DNA of 64,000 bases, from contig CM055881.1 of NCBI GenBank assembly GCA_029582165.1, positions 20,031,594 to 20,095,593 on the forward strand, given 5' to 3'. Made by a program: the position numbers and the translations under genes. Positions 45,420 through 58,160 of this stretch are shown in pieces. The notes under the pieces were generated by a model, which was given only the letters and a program-made list of their open reading frames with translations, ran no database searches and was not told where the DNA came from. The DNA comes from Portulaca oleracea (Eukaryota; Streptophyta; Magnoliopsida; Caryophyllales; Portulacaceae). Position 1 is the first letter of the stretch; the number at the start of each line of letters is the position of its first letter.

Positions 45420-45771
45420 ACTTCAACTTATTTTATAGTCAAATGTAAATGTGAATTTAAATTACAGGGTACTATAGTATTACATATAACTGTTTTTTTT
45501 TTTTCAAGAAAACAAAAGAACATAACTTTTCATATTTTAATCTTAATTGTAGAGACAAGTTAAAAGAAAAAAGGGACATCAAAAGAAGAAAAAAAAAACA
45601 ATGGCCAAAAGTTAAATCACGTTATTAAAATAATATTCATCATCTTTTCATATAAAAAATATTCATTAATTAGTCTATTCTTCCATCAAATTTACTCTCA
45701 TAATATATCAACTCCACAATAAAAATTAGATTAAAGTAAAATTTAATATATATTAAAGTATAAAACTCCCA

Positions 45772-46125
45772 TAAAAAAACATATATTATTGTTTTACGTT
45801 TTCTTTAATAATTGTAAAAAGAAAAAATTGTTATTAACATTGCACCAAAAAAAAATGTAAATTAATCTAGTGAAAGTTATGCAACTTTGTTTTAATTGGT
45901 GTTTTGATTGCTGATACATGCTTAAATTTTGAAATTAATAACCATAAAAAAAACATATATTATTGTTCCTTTGGTAATTTTAAAAAGAAAAAAGTATTAT
46001 TAACATTACAACAAAAAAATGTAAATTAATCTCTCTTTGTTATAAATAAAAGTAATGGAAATTTGTTTTGATTGATATTTTGATTGTTGATATATGCTTA
46101 AATTTTAGTATCAATAATTATTTTT
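45772..46125. repeat. Diverged tandem duplication of about 175 bp
   Basis: Both units contain cataaaaaaacatatattat, aattgtaaaaagaaaaa, ttattaacattgcacc and gatatatgcttaaatttt-like blocks in the same order; the second unit begins near 45946. Identity is moderate, so the duplication is old. Confidence 0.75.
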
Positions 46126-46150
46126 AAATTTGTGATTATTAGTTATTTAC

Positions 46151-46509
46151 CAAAAAATTACTTAGAGGTACCCTAACTTTTGAAGAAATAATTTTTTGGT
46201 ACCCTAACTTTTCAAAACTAATTTTGAGGTACCCTAACTTTTAGGATTAGAAATTACTAGGTGAATTTCTAGCGAAATTCCGATTGATTCAAATCATTTT
46301 CGTCCACGAAAACAATGGGCATTTTCATCCACAAAAACACTTAATCAATTTCCCGCCTAAAACTCACCGTTGAATTAAAATAATTGGCCGAAAATTCACC
46401 TAATTATTTCTAATTCTAAAAGTTAGGGTACCCCAAAATTAGTTTTTAAAAGTTGGGGTACCAGAAAAACATTTCACCAAAAGTTAGGGTACCCCTAAGT
46501 AATTTTTTG
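46151..46509. mobile_element. Foldback MITE, family 1 copy 2 (9-bp TSD)
   Basis: 359 bp with a perfect GTTATTTAC duplication (46142-46150 and 46510-46518). Closely related along its whole length to 16175-16534, including the three GGTACC subrepeats per arm and the central cattttcgtccac block. Confidence 0.92.
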
Positions 46510-46944
46510 GTTATTTACTACTAAATAGCAATGCTTCATAATTTCTCTAACCTTTTTTATTTTAATCATTTTTATAAAATATTTTTATATTTATTTAATG
46601 GAAATAAGTTTCCAACAACATATAATGTATACCGTTTCTATTATCTAAATAATTTATTTCAATGTTTAAGATTAAATTATTTTTTGCATGTTATTGATAA
46701 ATATTTAAAGGGAATTATAGAGTTGCTTGCATTTATTCAAATTGACTAATAAAAAGTTAACAATTGTTATTATATGTAATTAAGACAATATTGTAAATAA
46801 ATACAGATTTTTGAAATGCTCCGAAAATTCAATTATGGAAACGTCAAACTCAAACTAACGTTAACAGCGGAAGATTCATTTTTTTTTTCTTTTTATTAAC
46901 TTGGGCGTTACTGCCGTACATCCGAAGAGATACAAGGCGAGAAC

Positions 46945-47620
46945 CAGTGGCGAATCCAGAAATAAAATCAAGCGGGTCCAAAGTCAAACCTAAAAAGTCA
47001 AAACAATAATTCAAAAAACTTAGAATATTATTTGCATTGACTGGTTGATGTGGTTCAGGACTACGCTCCCTACTCTCTTCATTCAAAAGTAAATTGACAA
47101 ACTTGAAAGAAATCGTGATTGAGTAAGTATTTATTTGAGATATCTTTCCATTTAAACTAAAAAAAATAGGGATTACAATAACAATTATTGAAAGAAAGGT
47201 ACATTTAAACTGATCCAAATTAAAAATTAAACAAATTAAACTATGTAATCACACTCAAACCCATCAAAAAAAATTCTTTTTTTTTTAAAACCAAACCCAT
47301 CAAAATTGAAAATTGAATAATTAAATTGTAATTGAAAATTGATAGATTTCAAAAACACGAGTCAAAAATCGAAAAAACAAAAAGAGACTAGAAAGATATT
47401 ATCTGCTATGCAAGAATTGAACCCACAATCACACCCTACAATTTCACATTAAATCTAACGCATGCCACTGAGCCATGAGCAGCTACATGTTATTGCATTG
47501 TCACAAGTTGTATACATAACAAATTTGCCTAGTTTTACTCTTAAAACCAAAAATTTACATTTTGTTTTTGTAAAGCGGGGTCACTTGGACTCCCGTGAAC
47601 CCATGTTAAATCCGCCCCTG
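46945..47620. mobile_element. Non-autonomous hAT-like element (Tip100-type ends)
   Basis: 676 bp with ends CAGTGGCGAATCC and, inverted, CAGGGGCGGATTTA. Flanks gcgagaac (46937-46944) and gcgagaat (47621-47628) agree at seven of eight, the hAT duplication length. The uninvaded LTR at about 61825 shows the empty site. No transposase frame. Confidence 0.85.
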
Positions 47621-48999
47621 GCGAGAATAGAGATTAAAAAAATAAACTACGAACTTCAATTTAATCAAACGAAAAGAACTTCGAATTCTAGAATAGCATA
47701 AACTCAACATTAACTAAACTTCAAGTCTGAACATAAACTAAACTTTATTTTCAAAACCTCTAACTCCAACGTCCTCACTTCTAGAACCCGTTCCCGTCAC
47801 GTAACTGATCTTCACCTGAAACCAAAACATTCACAACATGAGGGGGAAACCTCAATAATGTCTACTCCTAACTGTCAAAGCAGTTTAAAGATCATTTCAA
47901 TTCATTTAGGGGAGGGGAACAAGTCAAACATTTTCACAACTCATTTGAATCCCAACCCGAAACAACCAGAGTTCAAAATAACTAGAGATCAGAATACCAG
48001 ACTTAAAAAACAAAAGTATAAGCTTTCAACTCAGAAAAACACAACGTTCCAAAAATCTTAATTGACTTTTCAAACTCAGAATCAGACATCAGAAATCACA
48101 AATCAGAAATCAGAAATCAGAAATAGAGTAACCCTTTCCTCAGAAAACAATCAGAATTTTATTGTGCGGGCGGGACTTGCCTATCCCCAGAATATCAGAA
48201 CTCAGAATCAGAATATGGATGGCCAGTGCCAGAAATAGAATCAGTCTCAGAAATATGTATCGGACTCCCCGATCTCTTGATAACTACCCTGTAGGAACAG
48301 ATCCTGGTCTTTGGATCGTTACCCGCAACCCGCTTATGGTTTCACTTTGATTATTAGTATCTTATGAAGTTCAGACGTCAGACTTTAAACAAAACCCAAC
48401 CCAGTTTCCAAAACCAACAGAATAAAACTCAGAGTTTAAAAGACTATCACATTTTACTCAACTCAGAAAAGAACTCACAGACATCCAAAACAGACAGTCC
48501 AACTTTACAAAAAATCCCCTACGGGATGCACGCTTCATAAAATATATTAAAATCACAAAACAGATAAAAGAGCATCCGAATGGGGATTTCGAACATAGAC
48601 ATTACCTGAACAACTTCTCTTTATTGCAACACTTACACACGGGAGCTAACTACCGCATTGTCTCGCTCGGACCTAGAATTCGAATAAAAACTTCTAAAAT
48701 TAGTAATCTCTACGATAATTAGTTACGCACGAATCCTACCCTACCTCATCCTTATCACTCTCTCATTAGTTAGTAATAAATGTAACGAGCATAACTTTCA
48801 TGAAAACACGAACATCGCAACACATCTTTTCTAAAAGAATATTAATGAAATTGATACGACACGTTTAAAGTAATAAACGATATTGCCACGACCTTAATAA
48901 CAATAAAGTAATGTCTTGAACTTAACTCGTATAACAACATAACAACTTGAAAACTTTACAATACTAATAACATGAAACTTTAAAATAATCACATGAAAC

Positions 49000-49274
49000 T
49001 CTATAATAATAATATGAACCTTTAAATTAATAACATGAAACTAATAACATGAACTTTATAATAATAACATGAAACTTTAAAATAAAGTCATGAAACTAAT
49101 AATAACAATAACATGAACCTTTAAAATAATATGGAAACCTAATCATGTCATGGAAACATAATAATAATACAATAACTTAATAATAACTTGGAACTTAGTA
49201 ATAATAATGTGAAACTTAATAATAACTTATGAAAACTTAATAGTAATAATAATACGAAAATAAATTATGAAAAC

Positions 49275-49308
<34 letters not shown>

Positions 49309-49400
49309 AAAACTTAATAACTTATGAAAACTTAATAATAATACGAAACTCAATAACAATAATACGAAACTAAATAACTTATGAAAACTTAATAATAATA
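49000..49400. repeat. TAA-rich minisatellite in the LTR
   Basis: Irregular units built from acttaataataat, atacgaaactt, aataacttatgaaaactt and taacatgaaac. The same array continues after the foldback at 59075-59240 and appears again in the other LTR at about 63180-63865, longer there. Confidence 0.85.
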
Positions 49401-49757
49401 TGGATATTGGATGATAATATGCCGACCTTTGGAGATATTGGACTATAATATACCGACATTTACTATTGGACAATAATATCCTTGACCTTTATACATAGGT
49501 AATATTATTATACCAATAGTGAATAAGTCGATGGTGAACTAGTCTCCATGTTGATGTGGCAAGCGGAGGGAAAAAAACAAATCCCATCCCAGTAACCCCA
49601 TTAACCTCTCCATTTTTCTCACTAACTCACTTCAAAAAATCAGCCCCAACCCAGTGATTAAAGGGTTGGTGAACCGGTCTACATGCTGACTTGACACACA
49701 ACTAACCAATGTCTTGAAACCTGGGTCAGTGAAAAAACGAAGGGGTTAACGGGGTTA

Positions 49758-50161
49758 GGGCATCTGCAATGGTGAGTTTCAATTCAACTCATTGCTGACG
49801 TGACATGAAATAAGAATGGAATGAGGTCGTATAGGAGATTTCAGTGGTGAGAATGAGACTCGTCTCACGAGAATCTCGTTTTCAGTCTCGCGAGACGAGT
49901 TTGAAAGAGAGTTTAACATACTAATATTTTAATCATAATTTTTTTTCCTCTCCTCCTCCACCTCATTTTTTATCAATATAACCAAATTAATTATATTATT
50001 AAGTAGGATTTATTTACTTTTTTTAATTAATATGAGTCAAACTCATGCTCACCATTGGAAAACAAGTTAAATAAAGGATTAAATTTTGACTTTCTGGATA
50101 GGGGTTCACAAATTTCACGTCATCCAATTAGCAAAACTCAAACTCACCGTTGCTGGTGCTC
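49758..50161. mobile_element. Harbinger-like MITE, GAGCATCTGC family copy 2
   Basis: 404 bp flanked by TTA (49755-49757 and 50162-50164). Ends GGGCATCTGCAATGGTGAG and, inverted, GAGCACCAGCAACGGTGAG. Closely related along its length to 34081-34481. Inserted in the loop of the family 3 foldback. Confidence 0.92.
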
Positions 50162-50269
50162 TTATTGGGATGAGACCGGTTTTTTCTCTTCGCCTGCCAT
50201 GTCAACACGGAGACCGATTCACCACCTCTTTAGCCATTGTTGGTATAGTAATATCACTTAGGTATAAAG

Positions 50270-51127
50270 TGTTAGGTTTTAGGTTATCTATTTCCTAAAC
50301 AGATACAAATTAATTGGCGAAATATTCATAAAAATTATAAACAATTAATCACAACAATTGCAGAGGCTTTAGTAATTACACCTGATCGCTAATTTTGGCT
50401 GAAGAAGAGGTTGACCTTCCAGATTCCAACGCTGAAAACCTCTACTGAAAAGTCCACGCAGCACTCCGAGAACCCGATTGCTAGATCGACCCAATCGAGA
50501 CGAATCTCAATCTAAGATGTATGTGAGAATGTTTCGAGAAACAGAGAATGTTTCCTGAAACGAGAACTGCAAACTAAAAGAGAGAGGAACACATGAAATC
50601 ACCATGGTATCTCTCTAAGAGTCTCAGGCGGTTGGTGTGGAATAATCTCTCCCAGAGACCCCTTTATATAGTGTTTAGAAAACCTAGGGAGAGGGTTCAA
50701 AACCCTAAAGGGCCGACTTAACACAATGTCGCGCTTCTTAGGCCCAACACGGTCCGTGTTGAAACAACACGGTCCGTGTTGGACTCCAGAAGGTCCATTA
50801 ACTCAGCCCATGGACACCACGGACCGTGATGTCCCAACACGGACCGTGTTGGGTCAACACGGTTCGTGTTGAACCCAATTCGATCCGTGTTGGGTTGATT
50901 TCTCACAGAAATCAGTTCCCAACTTTTCTAAATGTAATATAATATCACTTAGGTTACATACATTGTTCCAGGGCACTGACTTGTGTGACCTAGTAGGACC
51001 AAATAATATAGTTGTAATTAAACATATTTAATTACTAATTATAGAGGTCGCTGGCAAGACATATAATTAGTATATTACTTTGGTTTAATCTCCGTGTATA
51101 TAGAACATTGTCGGGACATTCCCAACA
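50270..51127 (-). repeat. 3' LTR of the copia element
   Basis: 858 bp, about 37 bp longer than the other LTR mainly because that one lacks a block (about 50540-50575). Contains six palindromes of the AACACGGTCCGTGTT type and a TATA-like element at 50662-50671. Its palindromes are better preserved than in the 5' LTR. Confidence 0.92.
50746..50891 (-). promoter_or_regulatory. AACACGGTCCGTGTT palindromes at 20-bp spacing
   Basis: Copies start at 50746, 50766, 50816, 50836, 50856 and 50877, giving spacings of 20, 50, 20, 20 and 21 bp. Copies 1, 2 and 4 are perfect 15-bp palindromes. The nearest copy is 75 bp upstream (element strand) of the TATA-like element. The other LTR has the same set at about 58601-58745. 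Confidence 0.85.
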
Positions 51128-52599
51128 ATCTCCCACTTGCCCACAAGTGTTCGATTCCTTGAATTCCCTTGTCTCTTACTGTCTCTAGTTCGGATAAGGT
51201 AAGCTAAAGTCATCCTTATGTAAGACCCGAACGTTCCTCGATCTCCGAGTTTAGACTTTGAAAAACAAACGATCAACTATTGACTCAACTAAGCTCGGCC
51301 AAGCATTTTCAGTCCAATCTCACCGAGTGGCCAACGAGACAACTGTCCCTAATAGGGAGGACAATGTCATCTTGTTCAGACACACATTCTCACATGATCC
51401 AACTGTAACCCAGACACCGCCTTTATAGCCTACTGTTACGAAAGGTGTTTGACGCGCTCCAAAGTTACAACAGACCATGTAGTCTATATATTGAACTCAG
51501 GATTTAGGAATTTTGAATAGTGAGAGTTCTTATAACATTCCTAACTTAAAGGGCTCCCACTACGGGTCAGTTTGGTAGTTGTTCTCAACAATACCCATGT
51601 GATTGATTTATGATATCATCACATCACTTTGATCACGGAACTTGATCATCACCTCAATCCTACATGCTAATTGTGTTGATATTATCACTGTTCCTACGTG
51701 ATAATACAATTAGGAACCAGGTCAAATGTCGACCAAGACTAGCGCTATCAAGTTCACTAATGGGGTTTCAGAAATCGGACCTCATCCAATTTCCCATTTT
51801 GAATGCTTTAACCTTTTTGGACATTTACATAATTCTAAACCACAATTAATGTAAGTCTTGGAATATTATTCTTAATGATGAATCAACAATGTCATGATTC
51901 ATGAACAATTCATGTAACTTCACTTGTTATTATTCCGGAATGTGTTCAATACTTATTACCCATGCATGGCTATCATGCTATAACTACAACAGGGGTTTAG
52001 TATATAATACTTGCAATGAACCTCGCACATATACCAACTCACTAATGACCTTTCATTCAAGAAGATATTTCCGGAACTCGTGTTTGGATTCATAGTGAGC
52101 TTCAGTTCCTTTGCTTGAGTGATGGCTCCTATCAACAAGGTCCATTTCTCTTGCAAGGCTAGAAACATCACCCAATTCTAAAAACGAACTTCGCAATCCT
52201 AAAAATTTCTGCCACAACTTCTAAAGTCGTGTCATGCTTGTCTAATTTGTAGAATTAACCGCATGTCATTTTAGGAACTTCTTCCAGTTCACCTCAATAC
52301 CACTAAAAACAGATCGTATAATTTTCTCTGACCTTTCAGATAATCATATTTCTCTGCATGAGTGTAGCATCAATGCAACTCTTCACACTTAGCTTTTATC
52401 AACCACTTTAGACTTAGGACACATCCTTAGTTTTGCTTATACATATACAATGTATATGTTATGTTGGACTTTGAACATCTCGTGGCATACATTAATCTCA
52501 CGCTTGAAGCATGAGTTATATGTCTCATCCTTTTTATATCTTCTTATTGTTTTGAGACAATCAAATTCCCTAAGGATATGCCATGATTTATGGAAATTA

Positions 52600-53060
52600 A
52601 TCCATTCTCGAAGTGGGTTGAACTATTCAACACCTAGTCAACTTTGATTCAAACAATCAAAAATCTTTAATCTATCATTATAGATCTTGTCTCCAAGAAA
52701 ATTCTTAGCCCCACCAATCCTTCACTTTGAAAATTATTCCCAAGTCAACCTCAGAAGACGCAACATGGGAATCTTCCTCTCAGTAGGCAGTATGTCAATC
52801 ACATATAGTATCAGAAAACGCATTGCTCCCACTGAACTTCTTGTAAACACAATATTATCTTTGACACTTCCCAGTATATCAAACTTTTGATATCCTGGTC
52901 AAGAAGGTCAATGATTCCAACTCCTAGAAGCTTCCTTAAGACCACAGATGGTCTCTTGAAGTTTACAAGTATTCCAACAAAAGACCATTCAGTTGTGTCA
53001 AGTACACACCTTTCTTCCAAACCTAATTTTGAAGTCAGTCTTGATGTCTATCTTATTGAA
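52600..53060 (-). pseudogene. copia reverse transcriptase remnant
   Basis: On the - strand broken frames give KEASRSWN, FDILGSVKDNIVFTRSS, FLILYVIDILPTERKIPML and FLGDKIYNDRLKIFDCLNQS, the copia RT palm and thumb order. The catalytic YVDD box reads YVID (about 52805-52794), so one active-site aspartate is lost. Numerous stops. Confidence 0.82.
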
Positions 53061-53537
53061 CCCATGTTTTTCCTTAAAACCCTCCTACGCCTGATGGATC
53101 ACACCTTCAGACAAATTAACCGAGTTCTAAACTTGGTTGCATACATGGAGTCCATTTTAAACCTTATGGAAACTTGATTTGGTAAAGCTTCTTTGATGTA
53201 GGTAGAGTCATTACTTTCTAAAAGTAACATCTCACGCTCATCCATAGAAGATCGATATCTTTATGGCTGACGGAATTGTTTACCTAACCTTGCTTGGAGT
53301 AATGTTCATGGCACCTCCTCCTCAACGTTTTGAGGAGCTTCTACTGCCTCAACCTCGTTCTTAATTTTCCGACCAATAGGAAAACTTGAACTAGGGTCAA
53401 GTAGCGGAGTTGTGGTGATGATTATAGTGCTTTGTGTCTCTTGAACTTCGGTAAGTTCAAAAAACTCTCCCACTCTTTCTTTTAGAGAATAACATATTCT
53501 CTAAGAAGAAAGCATTTTGAGACACAAACACTTTCCT

Positions 53538-54660
53538 CTACAATAGTTTGTAGAAGTGATACTCCTTTCTTTCAGAAGACGGTTCAAGAACTTTTCCTCT
53601 CCAAATCAAATGTGGTGTCTTCTTTATTGCTTCAGATAATCTTTGTTCAGTAATTAGAGCTATGGTTAACTGCATGTATCCCCAAAAGGTAACCGGCAAT
53701 GTTGACTCGACCATCATTGATCGCACCATATCTAATAAGGTGTGATTCTTCCTCTTAGATACGTCATTGAGATGTCGTATTCCTAGAGGAGAGAGTTATG
53801 AAACAATTCCACATTCTCTAGAATGCTCAGTGAAATCTTGGCTCAAATACTTACCTCCTCAACCTTATTGAAGGGTTTTGATTTTCTTGCCAACTTGGTT
53901 TTGTACTTCACTTTGAAAATCTTTGAACATTTCAAAGGGTTTGGACTTGTGGCATATTAAGTAGATATACCCATATCTACTAAAATCGTTACTGAAAGTG
54001 ATGAAATAGTACTGTAAACCTTCTTCTTAGCACTAGTGCTCATAGGCCCACATACATCAATATATTTTCATCCTAATAAGTCATTAGCTTGTTCACAAAT
54101 TCCAATAAGAGGTGATTTTAGTCATCTTACTCATCAGACATGCTGTATAAACATTGAACTTTTCAAAGTTTAGGTTTTCCAAAATCTTGCACTATGCAGT
54201 TTTCTGAATACATTTCTGATTAATATGACTTAAGCTTATAGTGCCAGAATTATGTTTCATTTGAGTCATTTGTTCAAACTCTTGGCTCAACCATTAGCAT
54301 CCTTTCGATCGTATCTAGGTGCTTTCATTGTTTTGCCAAGACTACTTCATTTTGAAAATCTTCAAACTATTTTAACCTTCCAGCTTCAGATGAATCACAC
54401 ATAGACATGAATCACCATGGGTTATTTTATTCATCTTTGAAGATTTGAAGTAATTCATCCCTTGTACTTGTGCTCAATTGGACTACATACATCCATATGC
54501 ATGAGTACGTGTTTGTTGGCACGTTCACCCTTTCTTGTAAAAGGTACAGTCATGCTTTGCAGACATCACATGTTTCAAAGTCTTATCATTCAAAAGTCTA
54601 TCACTGTGACGCTTCTCAATGCGCTCTGATTTGCATGACTTAATAGATCGTTACAAGTTT
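53538..54660 (-). pseudogene. copia gag-pre-integrase and integrase remnant
   Basis: From 54660 downward the - strand shows a CDVC pair from the gag-pre-integrase zinc finger, HMDVCSPI (about 54490), a second HIDVCGPMS-like block (about 54060), then GGKYLSQDF, ECGIVS, HLNDVSKRKNHTLLDMVRSMM and LPVTFWGY (to 53540). This is the order of the rve integrase core. Broken by many stops. Confidence 0.82.
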
Positions 54661-56449
54661 TAATGTTTGAACATGAGTTATTCCTTTTAAACCGTTTGGT
54701 TTCGATGTGTTAGGTGTGTTTTATCCGAGATCCTCTCTCTCTAATTGAGAGTAAGAAATACTTATAATAAGAACATAGAATCACATATAAATTTCTCTCA
54801 TAAGTCTTGAGGAAATGGATAAACAACCAACTTTTCATAAGGAACTACAACTAATTGCATATGTTCCTATTTGTAGGCTGACTCTCATCCTTCAAAACAC
54901 ATCTACTTTGCTGTAGATCCTGCACATTTGCATAAATGCGAGTTTTCACAGCCGGTATCTTATACTCAAAGTGGGTTTAATAAGGGTAGTGTATATCATA
55001 TACGCATTTGCCTAGAAATGAAATCATATCTCAAGTCTTCCTTATAGTTATTCACGCTCCCAGTGTCATACATGATCTGGTTGTTAACTGGTTGCTGTCA
55101 TTGGTTGGGTATGTACAACTGTTTGTCCTTACCTTTCCTTTGACTTCTTGTCTTTGATAGATTTCTTAAATCTTATTATCCCTTTTACTAAAAGACTATC
55201 TTTGGTCATCAACCTTTTGGTTAAAGGGGGATATGAGGTTTCTCATGTTTCAAAATAGTCAAATTATTTCAGAACATGAGTGCCATCAGTTGGCCTTGAT
55301 CTAGCTTAACCGAGACTATCTGGTTATTGGTTTCACATTTATCAACTCTAGCTAGTTCGAAGAACTTGGTTTTGAGTTTGGAAATATCGAAAAAAAAAAC
55401 TTCCTCTAACCTTCAAACATTTTGAAGTTAAAGTTGTATAAATACTATGACATTACATGTATTCATTTGGCTTGATTGACCTCTTAATATTGATGCCTAG
55501 CTCAATGTTATATCAAAGACATGTTTCTTTTAATTCGCCCAAGACAATCTTGTGATAACGATGCCAATTAAGGAATTGGTGTAATTGTTTTTCTCTTTCT
55601 CAAGGAGAAAATAATATTTTATTAGTGGTGGATGTTTGAGTGAAAAGACATAAATAATTCTACGAGACAAAAATGGTTCATTTTAGTTATTATTCATCAA
55701 AAGAAATTAAATTAATTTTAATTTCAAATCAAAACACTTTATCAACTCTCATTTAGTGTTTTAATTTACTAAGACCCACAAGACTCATGGGCTCAAGTGG
55801 ACTTTGGCCCAACAAAACTCGATCTCATGTTATCTTTGGTGGATCATCTTATGATCGATCATTCAAAATGATTCTTAGCAAGAAATTTGTATCGAATACA
55901 ATATTTCTCTTCCTCTGCTCTTGACCCAAAACTATTTTGATAGCCAATTCGAATTGACCTAGCTCCCACCCTACTTATTAATGATGGACAAATAATTCGC
56001 TTTGGCTTTCTTTGTTTATTCATCTAAGTGTTGTTTCGATAGGTTGAGCAATAATTCAATTTTGAGAGTAGGTTTTATTATCCTAAGCATGCAATTCTAG
56101 GTGAACTCTTTCGAAAAGCATAAAAAAAATAATAAAACGACATGCTATAACAAATTAAAGCATTAAAATAAAACCTGTAGTATGGCCACCTAGACTTAAT
56201 CAAACTAATTTTAACTAAGCCTTGACAGTCTTCAAGAAACTCTTCTTGAGTTTTGCAACTTCCTTACATGGGCTCCCACTCGAATCACCACCTCCATTGA
56301 TGTTGGGCTCCCACTCAACTTGATGTCTCCAATTACAACAAATTTACAAAGTGGATCTCACAATTGAGGCCTTACATGAATTAAAATAAACTTTACTGAA
56401 AATTTAAATTTATAATTAATTCAACGGCGGCACGCAGACCGTATTTCAC

Positions 56450-58140
56450 CCAACCCGGTACGCAGACCGGTAAAATCGACTATCTATGGCCATACAAGAA
56501 GCACATGCAAACAGGTAATATTGCAATAATTATATCAAATATAACACGTGCTTAAATAACAATTATAAAGGCATACTTAATTGCAATATAACACATATAA
56601 GGAAACAAATACTAAATAAGGTTTCCTAAAAAGTTTGCATGATAAATGAAATAAACAAAATTCCAAATTTTATCTTAGTTACCTAAACAGATTTAGGATT
56701 TTATACCTATACATACAAAATACCTGACTTTCCTAAAATCAAAAAGTCTAAAAGATATTATATCTTTTAAAGATATTATAAGTTTCCTAAACTTTACAAA
56801 CTAATAGATTTATGTCCAACAACTGATTTAGTAGTAATAGGATTTAATAATTAATTTTTAAAATTAACTACAAACCCTAAAACACATGAATTTACCAAAA
56901 CTTCTGGCAACACGGTACGTGTTGGATCAACACGGTCCGTGTTGCTTCCCAGTTTCGGTTAATTTCGTAAATGAAAAACTTAAACAAAATTATCATAACT
57001 TATCAAATTTAAGAATTTCATATCATAGTGTTATCTAATAATCCAATATGAAAATTTTCCAGAATTTTAACAATTTTCAAGAGATTGTAAAAATTTTAGG
57101 GAATTAAACTTTTTAATTCTCTATTTTAAGAGGAAAATAAATAATAATAGTCCGATAAGTTTAAAAATCAAATTTTATAATTTTTTCATATAGTAGGTTC
57201 ATCCAATATGCTACTATAAAAATTTCAGATTTTTATCAAATTTCAAAAATTAGAATAAAAATCAGAGAAGTAAACAATTATACTTTTCTGTTAATCTGAA
57301 AATTAAAGGAAAATTAGTGAACGATTTCGAAAATTCACGAAACTTTTATCCATAAGAAAATGGTTACCCAGTAACCTACTGTAAACTTTTCAGAAAATTT
57401 TCAAATTTCTATAAATTTACAAAATTCAGAGAAGCAACAAATTTATTTCTCTCAGATCTGAAAATCTAAATTAAAAAATATAATTTGACCGGATAAATTA
57501 ACGAAAAAAATTTTCCTAAAAGTATGGTTACCCAGTAACCTACTATAAAAATTTCAAAAGTTTTACAAATTTCTAAAAATTTATAAAATTCAGAGAATTA
57601 AACGATTTTTAAATCTCTTCAGATCTGAAAACTCAATTAAAAATCCATTTTAATTGGTAAAAATCTACAAAAATTATGGAAAGTCCATAACACTTCCAGA
57701 CACCTCCAGTAAAAATTTCAGAAATTTTTGAATTCGTCTGATATTTTATTTCGATTTTTCATATTTACCGTAAATAAACTAAATAAGAAAATAATTCTAC
57801 AAAACCCTATTTTTCGAATTTTGACCTATTTCATGTATTGTCTACTGTTTAACAACATTAAACAAGATTGTTTCTAAAACATTCAAAATTAAATCAAGTT
57901 TATGGTATATTTAACGATTAAACAAACATAAAATCGATTAATTTAAGGCAATATGAAATAAGTAATAACAAAGCATGAAATTTTACAATAAAATTCCAGA
58001 TTTACTATCATGAACAGTAAAGATTAAAACTTTCATAAAGATTCAAAATTTTAGGCATACATCTACTCTAGCATATTCACAATGTAATTCAACTATTGAC
58101 AAAATTACTTATGAATTTAAGTATAATACTTTAGCATGCA
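56450..58140 (-). other. AT-rich untranslated leader of the copia element
   Basis: About 1.7 kb between primer site and the decayed gag region with no coding sequence. 57000-57780 contains four to five diverged tandem units of about 165 bp, each with gttacccagtaacctac or a variant, aaaatttcaga and cagatctgaaaa. A palindrome pair identical in type to the LTR array lies at 56909-56943. No gag domain is recognisable between 54660 and 56450. Confidence 0.75.
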
Positions 58141-58143
58141 ATT

Positions 58144-58159
58144 GGTGGCTCTGATACCA
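58144..58159 (-). other. tRNA-iMet primer-binding site
   Basis: On the - strand reads tggtatcagagccacc, a perfect match to the usual initiator-methionine primer motif, one base inside the 5' LTR. Confidence 0.93.
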
Positions 58160-58160
58160 C

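Noticed and set aside
49237..49473. Leu/Ser/Tyr-rich frames (also 59056-59271)
   Set aside because: Translation of the TAA minisatellite.
52887..53177. 96-aa + strand frame
   Set aside because: Opposite strand of copia RT, which shows ordered RT motifs despite stops.
58144..58159. Matches to tRNA 3' ends (also 6786, 24081, 41759, 61683) considered as tRNA genes
   Set aside because: Only 12-17 bases match, without any clover-leaf; all sit at LTR edges, so they are primer-binding sites.
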